From G963675935 sp963675935 (GTDB lineage Bacteria; Planctomycetota; Planctomycetia; Pirellulales; Thermoguttaceae), in contig CAXXPV010000003.1 in assembly GCA_963675935.2 (NCBI GenBank), positions 1,116,001 to 1,180,000 on the forward strand: 64,000 bases of DNA, written 5' to 3'. The notes beneath the pieces were generated by a model. That model ran no database searches and was not told the origin of the DNA. It saw only the letters and a program-made list of their open reading frames with translations. Of the stretch, positions 1 to 8,044 are shown piece by piece. The first letter of the stretch is position 1, and each line of letters begins with the position of its first letter. A program made the translations under genes and the position numbers.

Positions 1-155
1 CGCTTCTGGTGATGGCCGTGCTGTTCGGCGTTTATCCCCGCGCCGCGCTCGACTACATCACGCCGACGATCGAAAAAACAACCGAGCGGCTGGCCGGTTG
101 TATGACTCAGGTTAACGACGCCGCCGCCACCACGCAGGAATCCAACGAACCGTGA
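1..155 (+). CDS. nuoM: NADH-quinone oxidoreductase subunit M, C-terminal end (partial)
   Basis: The window opens inside a reading frame whose last 50 or so codons encode a hydrophobic stretch (LLVMAVLFGVYPRAALDYI) followed by a polar tail ending in a TGA at 153-155. It overlaps the GTG start of nuoN by four bases. NuoM is the antiporter-like membrane subunit of complex I that normally precedes NuoN in nuo operons. The assignment rests mainly on this position and on the typical final helix; NuoL would be the alternative. Confidence 0.7.
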   Translation, partial: LLVMAVLFGVYPRAALDYITPTIEKTTERLAGCMTQVNDAAATTQESNEP

Positions 156-1858
156 AATTCGACGAGTTGCTCCAATCCGTTGTTCGCGACACCGTCGACG
201 CCGCCGGCTCGCTCGGCGCGTTTCGGCCCGAGCTGGCGCTGTGCGCCACGATCATCGCCGCGCTGCTGGTGAAAATCGCGCTGCCGCGTTGGAAGACCAG
301 CGGGTTTTACATCACGGTTCTCGGACTGTTCGCGGCCATCGTGCTGGCATTTCCTTGGAATTGGGTCATGCAGTCGGCGCCGTTTTCGTTTCCTGCCAAC
401 TGGCTTTCCGCCGCGACAACCGTGGGCATTCCACCCGGCGAATCGATCTTCACCGGCATGTTGGTTTCCGATAGTTTTTCGGTTGGGATGCGCGGCCTGC
501 TGCTGCTGTTCGCCATTCTCTTCACCACGTTCACGCAAATGGCCGGCGTCTCCGATCAGGACGACATGACCGAGTTCTACGTGTTGATGCTCGGCGCCCT
601 GCTGGGAATGTGCCTGATGATTTCGGCGAATCACGTTTTGACGGTGATGCTCGGCGTCGAAATGGCCAGCGTGCCGTGCTATGTTCTGGCGGGAATGCAG
701 CGTCACCGCCCGCGAAGCAGCGAGGCCGCGATGAAATACGCGGTGTTCGGCGCCGGCGCGGCCGGAGTGATGCTCTACGGCTTGAGCCTGCTGGCCGGCG
801 TGCTCGGCTCGGCACATCTGCCGACGATGACTGCAAGGCTTGCCGAGTTGCTTCAACAGCCCGGCGGACTGGGCGTCGAGCGGACGACCGTGTTGACCCT
901 CGCCGGGCTGATGCTTACCGTCGGCGTGGCCTTCAAGCTGTCGGCGGTGCCGTTTCATTTTTGGGCGCCCGACGTGTTCGAGGGAGCGACGGCCGAGGTG
1001 GCCGCGTTCCTTTCCGTGGCGTCGAAGGCCGCCGCGCTGGGGCTTCTGGTCCGCTTGGCCGGCGGCTTCGCGTTTCCAGCCGATCTCTACTTTCTGCTTC
1101 CCACCGAAACGTCGCCGCGGCCGGTCGATCTCAATCTCGATGCAGCCATCAATGCCCTGGCGCCGGTGCGGCATTATATCGTCGCGATACTCTCCGTGCT
1201 GGCTGCCGTTACGTGCACGTTCGGCAATCTTGCGGCTTATGGTCAGACGAACATGAAGCGGCTTCTGGCCTATTCAACGATCGCGCACGCGGGCTACATG
1301 ATAATGCCGGTGGCCGCGGCCGTGGCGTTGATCGGTCCCCTTCAGGCCGATAAGGACGCTGCCCGCTTCGCCGTCGAATCGCTTGTGATTTATATCGCCA
1401 TTTATCTGTTCATGAACCTTGCTGCGTTCGCCATGGTGGCGTTTTTGCGAAACGTCCTTCAGAGCGAAGACATCGCCGACTACGCGGGACTGATTCGCAC
1501 GTCGCCGGGCCTGACCGTGTGCATGGCCCTGGTGATGTTCAGCCTCGTGGGTTTGCCGCCGCTTGCTGGTTTTTCGGGCAAGTTCGTCGCCTTCTACGCC
1601 TTGGTTCAGGCGAAACTCTGGGCGCTGGTGTTCATCGGCGTGTTGAACACCGTGCTGAGCTTGTTTTATTATTTGCGGGTGGTGAAGGTGATGGTCTTTT
1701 CGCCCGAGCCGTTGTACCACGAGCCGCCGGTGATCCCGCTCCGGTCGATGATCGGTTCGTACTGCGCGTTGTTGACGTTCCCGGTGGTGGCGTTGTTTTT
1801 CATGCTCGGCGGCCTGTTGGATTGGGCCGGCGCCGCCGTGTCCACGCTATTTCGCTAG
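152..1858 (+). CDS. nuoN: NADH-quinone oxidoreductase subunit N
   Basis: A 568-aa polytopic inner-membrane protein of the proton-pumping antiporter family in respiratory complex I. It carries the family signature FKLSAVPFHFWAPDVFEGA at about residues 257-275, with the conserved Lys and Pro of the broken helix, and a second amphipathic motif (NMKRLLAYSTIAHAGYM) around residues 365-385. The length is somewhat above the usual 480-500 aa because of a longer loop after residue 300. The start is GTG, inside a GTGA overlap with nuoM, which implies translational coupling. It is the last gene of the nuo operon; a strong palindrome follows at once. Confidence 0.95.
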   Translation: MKFDELLQSVVRDTVDAAGSLGAFRPELALCATIIAALLVKIALPRWKTSGFYITVLGLFAAIVLAFPWNWVMQSAPFSFPANWLSAATTVGIPPGESIFTGMLVSDSFSVGMRGLLLLFAILFTTFTQMAGVSDQDDMTEFYVLMLGALLGMCLMISANHVLTVMLGVEMASVPCYVLAGMQRHRPRSSEAAMKYAVFGAGAAGVMLYGLSLLAGVLGSAHLPTMTARLAELLQQPGGLGVERTTVLTLAGLMLTVGVAFKLSAVPFHFWAPDVFEGATAEVAAFLSVASKAAALGLLVRLAGGFAFPADLYFLLPTETSPRPVDLNLDAAINALAPVRHYIVAILSVLAAVTCTFGNLAAYGQTNMKRLLAYSTIAHAGYMIMPVAAAVALIGPLQADKDAARFAVESLVIYIAIYLFMNLAAFAMVAFLRNVLQSEDIADYAGLIRTSPGLTVCMALVMFSLVGLPPLAGFSGKFVAFYALVQAKLWALVFIGVLNTVLSLFYYLRVVKVMVFSPEPLYHEPPVIPLRSMIGSYCALLTFPVVALFFMLGGLLDWAGAAVSTLFR

Positions 1859-1862
1859 GATA

Positions 1863-1921
1863 GTAGTAGGCACACTCCGTGTGCCGTAAAACGCAAACAG
1901 CACACGGAGTGTGCCTACTAC
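1863..1921. repeat. Perfect 22-bp inverted repeat after nuoN (cacactccgtgtg family)
   Basis: Two 22-base arms (1863-1884 and 1900-1921) are exact reverse complements around a 15-base loop. The core CACACTCCGTGTG recurs in the repeat split by the insertion sequence at 25.7-27.5 kb. There is no U-tract, so it is a REP-like palindrome rather than a classical terminator, though it could still stabilise or end the nuo transcript. Confidence 0.9.
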
Positions 1922-1939
1922 AATTTGCACAAGTCACTT

Positions 1940-2413
1940 ATGAAATCGTTCGAAACCATTCCGGTGCTCAACCGACTGCTGAACTGCTTGTGCCGCTCGC
2001 TGCCGGCGTATCTGGCCGACGCGAAGGCGTGGGGGCGCATGGAGTCGGAGCCGATCCGCGAGGCGATCGAACGGCTAGCGGCCGATCAACGCTTGTACGC
2101 CGAGCGCGTGGCCGACGCCGTCTCGCAGCGTGGCGGGCGGCCCACCCCCGGCCGCTTCCCTAAGGAATTCACCGCGAAACACGATCTTTCGCTGTCGTAT
2201 CTGCTCCAAGACCTCATCGACTTGCAGGATCAGGATATCGCGTTGATCGAGCAGTGCGCGACCCAACTCGAAGGCGTGCCGGCCTTGCACGCCCTGGCCG
2301 AGGAAATCCTGGGCAACGCCAAGGGACACCTCGACGTGCTTGTCGAATTGGCGAAGAAGCAAGAATCGCTCGGGACTGGGGGGGAGAAAAAACCGCTCGC
2401 AGTTTCGCAATGA
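1940..2413 (+). CDS. Hypothetical helical protein
   Basis: A 157-aa soluble protein of unrecognised function. It is nearly all predicted helix, with amphipathic stretches at about residues 1-60 and 75-150, which could form a four-helix bundle resembling ferritin-like or DUF2383-like proteins. No metal-ligand pattern is convincing. The ATG at 1940 was chosen over an in-frame TTG at 1925 because the TTG lies just outside the palindrome after nuoN and has no ribosome binding site. The spacing to tatD is 31 bases, so the two may be co-transcribed. Confidence 0.6.
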   Translation: MKSFETIPVLNRLLNCLCRSLPAYLADAKAWGRMESEPIREAIERLAADQRLYAERVADAVSQRGGRPTPGRFPKEFTAKHDLSLSYLLQDLIDLQDQDIALIEQCATQLEGVPALHALAEEILGNAKGHLDVLVELAKKQESLGTGGEKKPLAVSQ

Positions 2414-2444
2414 TTAGCCGCTCGCGGCTTCGCAATACTCAATC

Positions 2445-3281
2445 ATGCAGACTTCCAATCCCCAATCTGCAATTTCCACGCCCACGTTCTTCGACGCCCA
2501 CGCCCATCTCGATCAAGAAGAATTCGACGCCGATCGCGGCGAGGTTGTCGCGAGGGCTCGACGGGCTGGCGTTGCCCAAATGCTTTGCCCGGCTGTTTCC
2601 GCCGCATCGAGCCGAGCTGTTCTGCAATGGGCCGAGCAATTCGATCTGCTGGCGGCCGTTGGCATTCACCCCAATTCAACACATGAAGCCGCGCCGGGCG
2701 ATTGGGACGCGGTCGTCGCGTTGATCGATCATCCGAGAGTGGTCGCGCTGGGCGAAACCGGCTTGGACCTTTATCGCGATTACGCCCCGCTGCCCTTGCA
2801 GCAAGAGTATTTTCAACGCCATCTCCGATTGGCCCAAGAGCGCGATTTGCCGGTGATCGTGCATTGCCGCGACGCCCAGGCCGAAGTGCTGGCCGCGATT
2901 CGCGCGACGGCCAGCTACTCGCGGAAACCGATTCGCGGCGTGATTCACGCCTTCAGCGGCGACGCGGCCTTCGCGGCCGAGTGTCTGGCGTTGGGTTTTT
3001 ACCTGAGTTTCGCCGGCAATGTGACGCACTCGAACAAGAAGTTCGAGACGCTTCGGGCCGCCGCGAAAACAGTTCCCGCCGATCGGCTGATGATCGAAAC
3101 CGACAGTCCGTATCTCGTGCCGCAGGCGTTTCGCGGCAAGTTGCAGCGGAACGAGCCGGCGAATGTCGTGGAAACGGCGGCGTTTTTGGCCCAACTGCGC
3201 GGCGTGTCGGTCGAGCAGTTGGCGGCCGAGACCACGTCGAACGCCCGGCGACTGTTTCGATTGCCCGACGGCGTGAAATAA
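2445..3281 (+). CDS. tatD: TatD family metal-dependent deoxyribonuclease
   Basis: A 278-aa TIM-barrel amidohydrolase-fold protein. Visible metal ligands and signatures are HAHLD near residue 19, the Glu in ALGETGLDLYRDY, VIHCRD, the HAFSGD block and ETDSPYL near residue 224. TatD enzymes are cytoplasmic Mg-dependent 3'-5' DNases linked to DNA repair and DNA turnover. The first 12 residues (MQTSNPQSAIST) resemble translated repeat-like intergenic DNA, so the N-terminus may be a recent extension. The length is slightly above the usual 260 aa. Confidence 0.93.
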   Translation: MQTSNPQSAISTPTFFDAHAHLDQEEFDADRGEVVARARRAGVAQMLCPAVSAASSRAVLQWAEQFDLLAAVGIHPNSTHEAAPGDWDAVVALIDHPRVVALGETGLDLYRDYAPLPLQQEYFQRHLRLAQERDLPVIVHCRDAQAEVLAAIRATASYSRKPIRGVIHAFSGDAAFAAECLALGFYLSFAGNVTHSNKKFETLRAAAKTVPADRLMIETDSPYLVPQAFRGKLQRNEPANVVETAAFLAQLRGVSVEQLAAETTSNARRLFRLPDGVK

Positions 3282-3301
3282 GGTACAATAGCGATAGTAT
3301 C

Positions 3302-3514
3302 ATGGGCGTTGAAACCGAAATACCGTATGATTGGCTGGAAGAATTTGAAGCGGCGGCACGTCGGCCGTTGCCGCAACGGTTTCGTTACGCCTTCATTCAC
3401 ACCTATAAGCCGGTGTTGGACGACGCCTCGTTCCGGTCGTTCGACACGATGCAAGACTACCGCCGCTGGTGCGAGGAAAATCTTCCCGATTGGCTAGGCT
3501 ATGGGCGCATTTGA
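3302..3514 (+). CDS. Small hypothetical protein preceding a nucleotidyltransferase-like gene
   Basis: A 70-aa acidic, aromatic-rich protein beginning MGVETEIPYDWLEEFEAAAR. It starts 20 bases after tatD and overlaps the next gene by 14 bases, so the two are translationally linked. No family was recognised. A small protein overlapping the start of a nucleotidyltransferase-like protein is the usual layout of MNT-type or AbiE-type toxin-antitoxin modules, but which partner would be the toxin cannot be told from sequence. Confidence 0.6.
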   Translation: MGVETEIPYDWLEEFEAAARRPLPQRFRYAFIHTYKPVLDDASFRSFDTMQDYRRWCEENLPDWLGYGRI

Positions 3515-3971
3515 ATATCGGCAGGCGGAAGAGATTCGCGATGCGTTTCGGGCGCATGGCGTTCGTTATCTGTTTATCGGAAAATCCGGCGCCATTCTTC
3601 TTGGTTTTCCCGACACCACGCAAGACGCCGATCTGTTCGTTGATCGGTCGAAAGAAAATTGTCTGGCGATGATCGCGGCATTGCGCGACGTCGGTTTTTC
3701 GTTGACGGACAGCCAAGTTGAGGAAATCGAACGCGGCAAGGATTTTGTGCAGCTTAAAAACGGCCCATTCGATCTCGATTTGGTTTTTGCGCCCGATGGC
3801 ATCGAGCGATTTGAAGACGCATGGCGGCGTCGCGTCGAGGTGGAAGGGTTTTGCGTATGCCACCCCGACGACATCATTGCCAGCAAAATGGCGACGAACC
3901 GCGCAAAGGACCGCGAATCGCTCCCGCGATTGCAGTCGTTTCGAGAATACTGGCTGAATAAGCTCACCTGA
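3501..3971 (+). CDS. Nucleotidyltransferase-like protein
   Basis: A 156-aa protein with a minimal nucleotidyltransferase layout: GKSGAILLGFP at about residues 27-37, then DADLFVD (two acidic residues spaced as in the GS...DxD metal site) and a third acidic strand FDLDLVF near residue 92. The C-terminal HPDDIIASKMATNRAKD segment is typical of AbiEii-like and DUF6036-like proteins, which read genes or tRNAs as toxins or act as antitoxins by nucleotide transfer. It overlaps the 70-aa upstream gene by 14 bases. Enzymatic activity is inferred, not shown. Confidence 0.6.
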   Translation: MGAFEYRQAEEIRDAFRAHGVRYLFIGKSGAILLGFPDTTQDADLFVDRSKENCLAMIAALRDVGFSLTDSQVEEIERGKDFVQLKNGPFDLDLVFAPDGIERFEDAWRRRVEVEGFCVCHPDDIIASKMATNRAKDRESLPRLQSFREYWLNKLT

Positions 3972-4024
3972 GCCGATCTCCACAAAAGACTCCCGACTCT
4001 TTTGTTCTTCTTTTGTTCTTCCTT

Positions 4025-4726
4025 ATGTTGCCAGACAGACCATACATATACTTTGGGTCGATCGTGTTCTTACTCGTAATCGAGTACGGACTGATGCGGT
4101 TTTTGGGGACACGTCATTACCGACTTTCGCCGCATCTTTTTGCCGTCACGGCGTCTTGGTTCCTGAATATCGTGTTGACGATTTATTGTGTCCAGGTGCT
4201 CGTCGATCGACACATCGTCGGTCGTGATCTTGGCGATGCCTTCGCGGCCGGCGCCTATGGATGTGCTTATTGGCTCTGCGGTCTAATCCTGTATCAGACC
4301 TACGGCTTCCTTGCAAGCCGCGGCCGGCGAGTTAAGGTCTTGGTGTTCGTCGCCGGATCGTTCGTCGCCGTTTTGCTTGCCTCCTTCAATCTTAATCTCG
4401 GTCTCTTAACCACAGAAAGTGAATTGGAATACGACTGGATGCAAAACAACAGCGTCCTCGCTGTGCCGCTTTATTCGCTCGTGATCATGCAATCGGCTTT
4501 TTGGGGAATGCTTTTAATCGAGACCACCGTTGCTCGGTGCTATACAAAGATCGTCCGGCTTTCTCTCCGTCGCCCTGCAAGGAGTTACGATGACGGAACA
4601 ATGACCTTTTGGCGATCCATGCTGTCCTCCCCCACGGCCCCTCTCCCGTCGGACGAGCGAAGGGAGCAGAGTAAGGCGGACGATCTTTACACTGGCGTCT
4701 CTGATTGTGAAAGGGTGGCAAAATAA
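4025..4726 (+). CDS. Hypothetical multi-pass membrane protein
   Basis: A 233-aa protein with about six hydrophobic segments (roughly residues 8-27, 37-58, 74-95, 102-123 and 145-170) and a polar C-terminal tail of about 60 residues. No family was recognised. The ATG at 4025 was taken instead of a TTG at 4013. The tail from about 4620 on (ending CERVAK) reads like translated non-coding DNA, so the gene may be truncated or extended at its 3' end by the repeat-rich sequence that follows. Confidence 0.45.
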   Translation: MLPDRPYIYFGSIVFLLVIEYGLMRFLGTRHYRLSPHLFAVTASWFLNIVLTIYCVQVLVDRHIVGRDLGDAFAAGAYGCAYWLCGLILYQTYGFLASRGRRVKVLVFVAGSFVAVLLASFNLNLGLLTTESELEYDWMQNNSVLAVPLYSLVIMQSAFWGMLLIETTVARCYTKIVRLSLRRPARSYDDGTMTFWRSMLSSPTAPLPSDERREQSKADDLYTGVSDCERVAK

Positions 4727-4843
4727 AAGCGGTGGGGAGTAGTTGCGTAGGGTGCGTGCTTGCACGCACCATCAACTCGGGGATGCACTTGGCGACAGTC
4801 TGTCCTGCAATGGTGCGTGCAAGCACGCACCCTACGAATTATA

Positions 4844-5023
4844 CGCTATCGCGGGCAAATGGATTCGAGCCGGCCCGGCAGTCAAACACCGGTGACAGGC
4901 GAAGATTTGCGCAAGGCGTTCGATGCCGTTCTGGTCGGCGAGCCGGTTTCCAATGTCCAAAAGCCGAGCTTGGGCTGCAACATCAAATGGCATCCGGGCA
5001 ACGAGCCGGACTATTTCCGCTAA
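4844..5023 (+). pseudogene. C-terminal remnant of a thioredoxin/AhpC-type redoxin (copy 1)
   Basis: In frame to the TAA at 5021-5023 the sequence encodes RYRGQMDSSRPG, TPVTGEDLRKAFDAVL and then PSLGCNIKWHPGNEPDYF. This is the characteristic end of the thioredoxin-domain redoxins common in planctomycetes, in which a YRGxxDDxRPG segment is followed by the GCNIKWKPGNEPxYF tail. Everything upstream has been replaced by a palindromic repeat, so the catalytic CxxC part is missing and no start codon or ribosome site fits. Confidence 0.75.
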
Positions 5024-5164
5024 TCGTGCATAGCTTGCGACCGGCGGAATAATCTTACCTAAGTTGCGTAGGGTGCGTGCTTGCACGCACCATCAACTCG
5101 GGGATGCACTTGGCGACAGTCTGTCCTGCAATGGTGCGTGCAAGCACGCACCCTACGAATTATA

Positions 5165-5344
5165 CGCTATCGCGGGCAAATGGATTCGAGCCGGCCCGGC
5201 AGTCAAACACCGGTGACAGGCGAAGATTTGCGCAAGGCGTTCGATGCCGTTCTGGTCGGCGAGCCGGTTTCCAATGTCCAAAAGCCGAGCTTGGGCTGCA
5301 ACATCAAATGGCGTCCGGGCAACGAGCCGGACTATTTCCGCTAA
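5165..5344 (+). pseudogene. C-terminal remnant of a thioredoxin/AhpC-type redoxin (copy 2)
   Basis: This is the second copy of the redoxin tail, identical to the first except for Arg in place of His (GCNIKWRPGNEP). Arg/Lys is the more usual residue there, so this copy may hold the ancestral base. It lies in the second unit of the tandem duplication and ends 32 bases before the stop codon of the convergent acyltransferase gene. Confidence 0.75.
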
Positions 5345-5375
5345 TCGTGCATAGCTTGCGACCGGCGGAATAATC

Positions 5376-6620
5376 TTACCTAAGCCGTTTGACGAATCGC
5401 ACGCTCGGCGCCTCGACGCACACGTAGAGCAAATGGGCCGCGCCGATGCTGGCCGCCAAGGCCGCGACAAGCCACAACACGGCCGCCGTGGGATCGTCGC
5501 CGGACCAATAACGTCCGAAACTGACGACGCACCAACTCGCCGGATAGTGAATTAAGAACAGGCTGTAGGAAATTCGTCCGAGATATTGCAGCCAGCCAGC
5601 GGAGAGCCAATCGCCGAGATGTCGGCCGCGGCCCGCCCCATAAATCGCAACCCCGGCGATCAGGGCGACGGTGACGCCCAACGGCTTTTGGTCTTTCAGC
5701 AAATCGATGGACCAATACGAAAGGGCGTCTTGCCATTGGGGGTCCAATTCCTGGAACTGCCGTATCGTCTCTTGCCAGCATTGAATGGCCGAGAGCCAAT
5801 GGCGGGCCGCGGCGACGGCGACGGCGACGGCGTAGAGCCAAAAAACGGCGCGGGGAATGCGCCGATCGATTGCCCACCAAGCCAACGCTCCCAACAGCGG
5901 CATGAAGAAATAGTAGATGATCCAGGCGTCGAAAGCGGGGACGTAAAACACGAACAGCGAGAGCAGCCCGAGCGGGACGAAAACGGCCGTCAAAACCGCC
6001 GGATGCGTCGCACCGCCGCCGCACCCGCAAAATGCCCAAGACGCCGCTTGCGCAACTCCCCAAAGAACAACGAACAACAACCCCAACTGCAAATCGACGC
6101 AGACGAACCACGTGCCCGCCGAAATGTTATCGTAGCCCAACACGTCCTGAAGAAAGGCGAAGTTGGCCGCGAGACGGTCCCAGCCGACCGGATAGTCGTC
6201 CAACAAGGCGGAGTTGATGGTTTCCGATGATTGTTGGGCGGATGAAACACCGGAAGGCGCGGGATAGTCGAGCCAATAGCGAGCGCCGAAGTCGATGGCG
6301 ATGACGATCAGAATCGCCGTCCAATAGGGGATTCCAAGCCGCAGGACTCGCCGAAGCGTGAAGTTGCCCAGCGCGGCGGGAGTCACGACCGTCTTGCGCA
6401 GCGAATAGGCGATGACAAAACCCGCGATGACCCAAAACACCTGCACGCTGATCCAGCCGTGGCGCACCACGTATTGGATGGAAAACGGCAGGATGTGATC
6501 GGCTGGGATTTCCAGCGGTTTGTAGCGATGGATGTGGTAACAGGCGATGCCCAACGCGCCAAGCCCGCGCAGGGCGTCGAGAAAAGTGAATCGTTCGCTC
6601 GCGACGGCGGGATTTTCCAT
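5376..6620 (-). CDS. Acyltransferase 3 family membrane protein
   Basis: A 414-aa polytopic protein of the acyltransferase-3 (OafA/WecH-type) family, which O-acylates sugars, lipids or exported molecules at the inner membrane. The N-terminus has the family hallmark FLDALRGLGALGIACYHIHRY, with the conserved Arg and the catalytic-type His of helix 1. About ten hydrophobic helices follow. The ending YSLFLIHYPASW is the usual penultimate block, and FVKRLR closes the protein. The final codons coincide with the end of the 321-bp duplication. The substrate cannot be read from the sequence. Confidence 0.88.
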   Translation of the reverse strand: MENPAVASERFTFLDALRGLGALGIACYHIHRYKPLEIPADHILPFSIQYVVRHGWISVQVFWVIAGFVIAYSLRKTVVTPAALGNFTLRRVLRLGIPYWTAILIVIAIDFGARYWLDYPAPSGVSSAQQSSETINSALLDDYPVGWDRLAANFAFLQDVLGYDNISAGTWFVCVDLQLGLLFVVLWGVAQAASWAFCGCGGGATHPAVLTAVFVPLGLLSLFVFYVPAFDAWIIYYFFMPLLGALAWWAIDRRIPRAVFWLYAVAVAVAAARHWLSAIQCWQETIRQFQELDPQWQDALSYWSIDLLKDQKPLGVTVALIAGVAIYGAGRGRHLGDWLSAGWLQYLGRISYSLFLIHYPASWCVVSFGRYWSGDDPTAAVLWLVAALAASIGAAHLLYVCVEAPSVRFVKRLR

Positions 6621-6645
6621 GCGGGGACGATCCGGGGGAAATGTG

Positions 6646-6768
6646 GTAACCGTTCACAGGGCATCGTCATTCTGAGCGTAGCGAAGAATCTCTCCTGGAA
6701 TTGCGGCTCACGAGAGATTCTTCGCTACGCTCAGAATGACAGTGTTTTCCCGACCCGTGAACGGTTAC
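6646..6768. repeat. Composite palindromic element (copy A)
   Basis: A perfect 29-bp inverted repeat (6666-6694 with 6712-6740, core gtcattctgagcgtagcg) is enclosed by outer arms gtaaccgttcac (6646-6657) and gtgaacggttac (6757-6768). The same two-layer structure recurs at 25457-25580. A size of about 123 bp, nested arms and no ORF point to a MITE-like or REP-doublet element. Confidence 0.85.
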
Positions 6769-6820
6769 GAAATGTGTTTGTTTATTGACCGCCAGGTAAT
6801 ATATGTCAGCGTCATTGGTG

Positions 6821-6861
6821 ATGGAAAGCACATTCCGCGGGCCGTTGGCCCCCGGCTATTA
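6821..6861. repeat. Dispersed repeat gggccgttggcccccggctatt (copy 1)
   Basis: The sequence attccgcgggccgttggccc and the following cccggctatt recur at 34111-34138, 44331-44371 and 51728-51752, always between genes. The copy at 34 kb also has the complementary arm and forms a full hairpin; this one is a single arm. Confidence 0.8.
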
Positions 6862-6897
6862 CGACATTATCAAACTGACATCCAACAACAAGCCATG

Positions 6898-7758
6898 TCA
6901 CCCGACAAACTCGGGCAAAACCAGCGACGGAACAATTCCCGCCGCGTGGCCCTCGGCCAGAAGCCGGGCAACCGCTTGACGGCCCACCGGCCCGAAATCG
7001 AGCGTCCAGTTGTTGACGTACATCTCGACGAACTGGTCGGCCTTCGAGCGGTTCAGGCCCCGGCCGAAACTCAAGGCGTAGGCGAGCGCCTCGTCGCGAT
7101 GCTCCAAGCCATACGTGATGCTCTGGAGAAGCAGCGAGTGGACGTCGCGGATGGCCTCGGCGCCCAAGTCCCGGCGAATCGCATTGGCCCCGAGCGGCAG
7201 CGGCAGCCCGGTATGCTCGAACCACCACTGGCCCGTGTCGACGACCAACTGCAACTGCTGGTCGGCATAGGTCAGTTGGCCCTCGTGGATAATCAATCCG
7301 GCGTCGACCGGACGGCCCTCGTACTGGCCGGCCGAAACCGCGTCGAGAATCCGGTCGAACGGCACGAGGACGTAATTGAAATCGACGCCCAGGCAAAGCC
7401 GCAGGGCCAGATAGGCCGTGGTGCGCAAACCCGGCACGGCGATGGTCGCGCGGCCCAACTCGTCGAGCGTCATGCGTTGCCGGGCAACGACCATCGGCCC
7501 GTAGCGGTCGCCCATGCTCGCGCCGCATGAACACAAAACGTAGCGATTGGCCAGATAGGTGTAGGCGTGGACGCTGACCGCCGTCAGTTCCAATTCGCCC
7601 TCGAGCGCACGCCGGTTGAGCGTTTCGATGTCGACCAGTTCATGTGTGAAGCGATAGCGGCCCGTGTCGATCCGGTCGTGGGCCAAGGCGTAGAACATGA
7701 AGGCGTCGTCGGGATCGGGGCTATGGCCGACGCGAATCAACTGGCGGGAATCGTTCAT
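6898..7758 (-). CDS. mqnD: 1,4-dihydroxy-6-naphthoate synthase (futalosine menaquinone pathway)
   Basis: A 286-aa periplasmic-binding-protein-fold enzyme. MqnD converts cyclic dehypoxanthine futalosine to 1,4-dihydroxy-6-naphthoate, the last dedicated step of futalosine-dependent menaquinone synthesis. Recognition rests on the N-terminal GHSPDPDDAFMFYAL signature, on IAVPGLRTTAYLALRL, and on DAGLIIHEGQLTY with its conserved His-Glu (about residues 154-166). Its presence says the organism makes menaquinone by the futalosine route. It is monocistronic here. The sister family MqnA is less likely, since it lacks the SPDPDD signature. Confidence 0.92.
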   Translation of the reverse strand: MNDSRQLIRVGHSPDPDDAFMFYALAHDRIDTGRYRFTHELVDIETLNRRALEGELELTAVSVHAYTYLANRYVLCSCGASMGDRYGPMVVARQRMTLDELGRATIAVPGLRTTAYLALRLCLGVDFNYVLVPFDRILDAVSAGQYEGRPVDAGLIIHEGQLTYADQQLQLVVDTGQWWFEHTGLPLPLGANAIRRDLGAEAIRDVHSLLLQSITYGLEHRDEALAYALSFGRGLNRSKADQFVEMYVNNWTLDFGPVGRQAVARLLAEGHAAGIVPSLVLPEFVG

Positions 7759-7978
7759 GGGTCGCTTTCGGGGGATGCGGAGGCGTTCGTAGTTCCGGTT
7801 TTATACCAATCGCAACTCGATTTAGCGCGTTGGCCCACCGTGAAAACACGCTATTTCAAGCTGGAAACCGTATTAGCCGGTTTTTCAGCCTGAAGGCGGC
7901 GAGACTACAAACCTAAAGCATAACCTACGACCTACCACCTGGACAAGCCGGCGGCGATGCACAGCAGGAGAACCGCAA

Positions 7979-8044
7979 CGTAGAACGGAATTTATTCCGT
8001 TTGCCGGGCGAAAGACGAGGGAACGGAATTAATTCCGTTCTACG
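7979..8044. repeat. Inverted repeat overlapping the csrA stop codon
   Basis: The arms cgtagaacggaatt (7979-7992) and aattccgttctacg (8031-8044) are exact complements around ttccgtttgccgggcg... The right arm contains the csrA stop codon. Related copies are at about 42231-42300 and 57420-57487. It probably serves as the 3' end structure of the csrA transcript. Confidence 0.85.

Larger units (their letters stand above)
4741..5382. repeat. 321-bp tandem duplication, two near-identical copies
   Basis: Positions 4741-5061 and 5062-5382 are the same 321-bp sequence; I see a single difference (ggcatccggg against ggcgtccggg). Each copy begins with a perfect 24-bp inverted repeat (4747-4770 with 4812-4835; 5068-5091 with 5133-5156) and continues with a redoxin C-terminal fragment. 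The second copy ends inside the last codons of the acyltransferase gene on the other strand. The near identity indicates a recent duplication. Confidence 0.95.

Noticed and set aside
1863..1921. Terminator for the nuo operon
   Set aside because: The hairpin is strong but lacks a T-run, and its sequence recurs elsewhere; I list it as a repeat.
5586..6230. 214-aa plus-strand frame opposite the acyltransferase gene
   Set aside because: It is an antisense shadow with low-complexity Arg/Gln/Glu content and no start signal.
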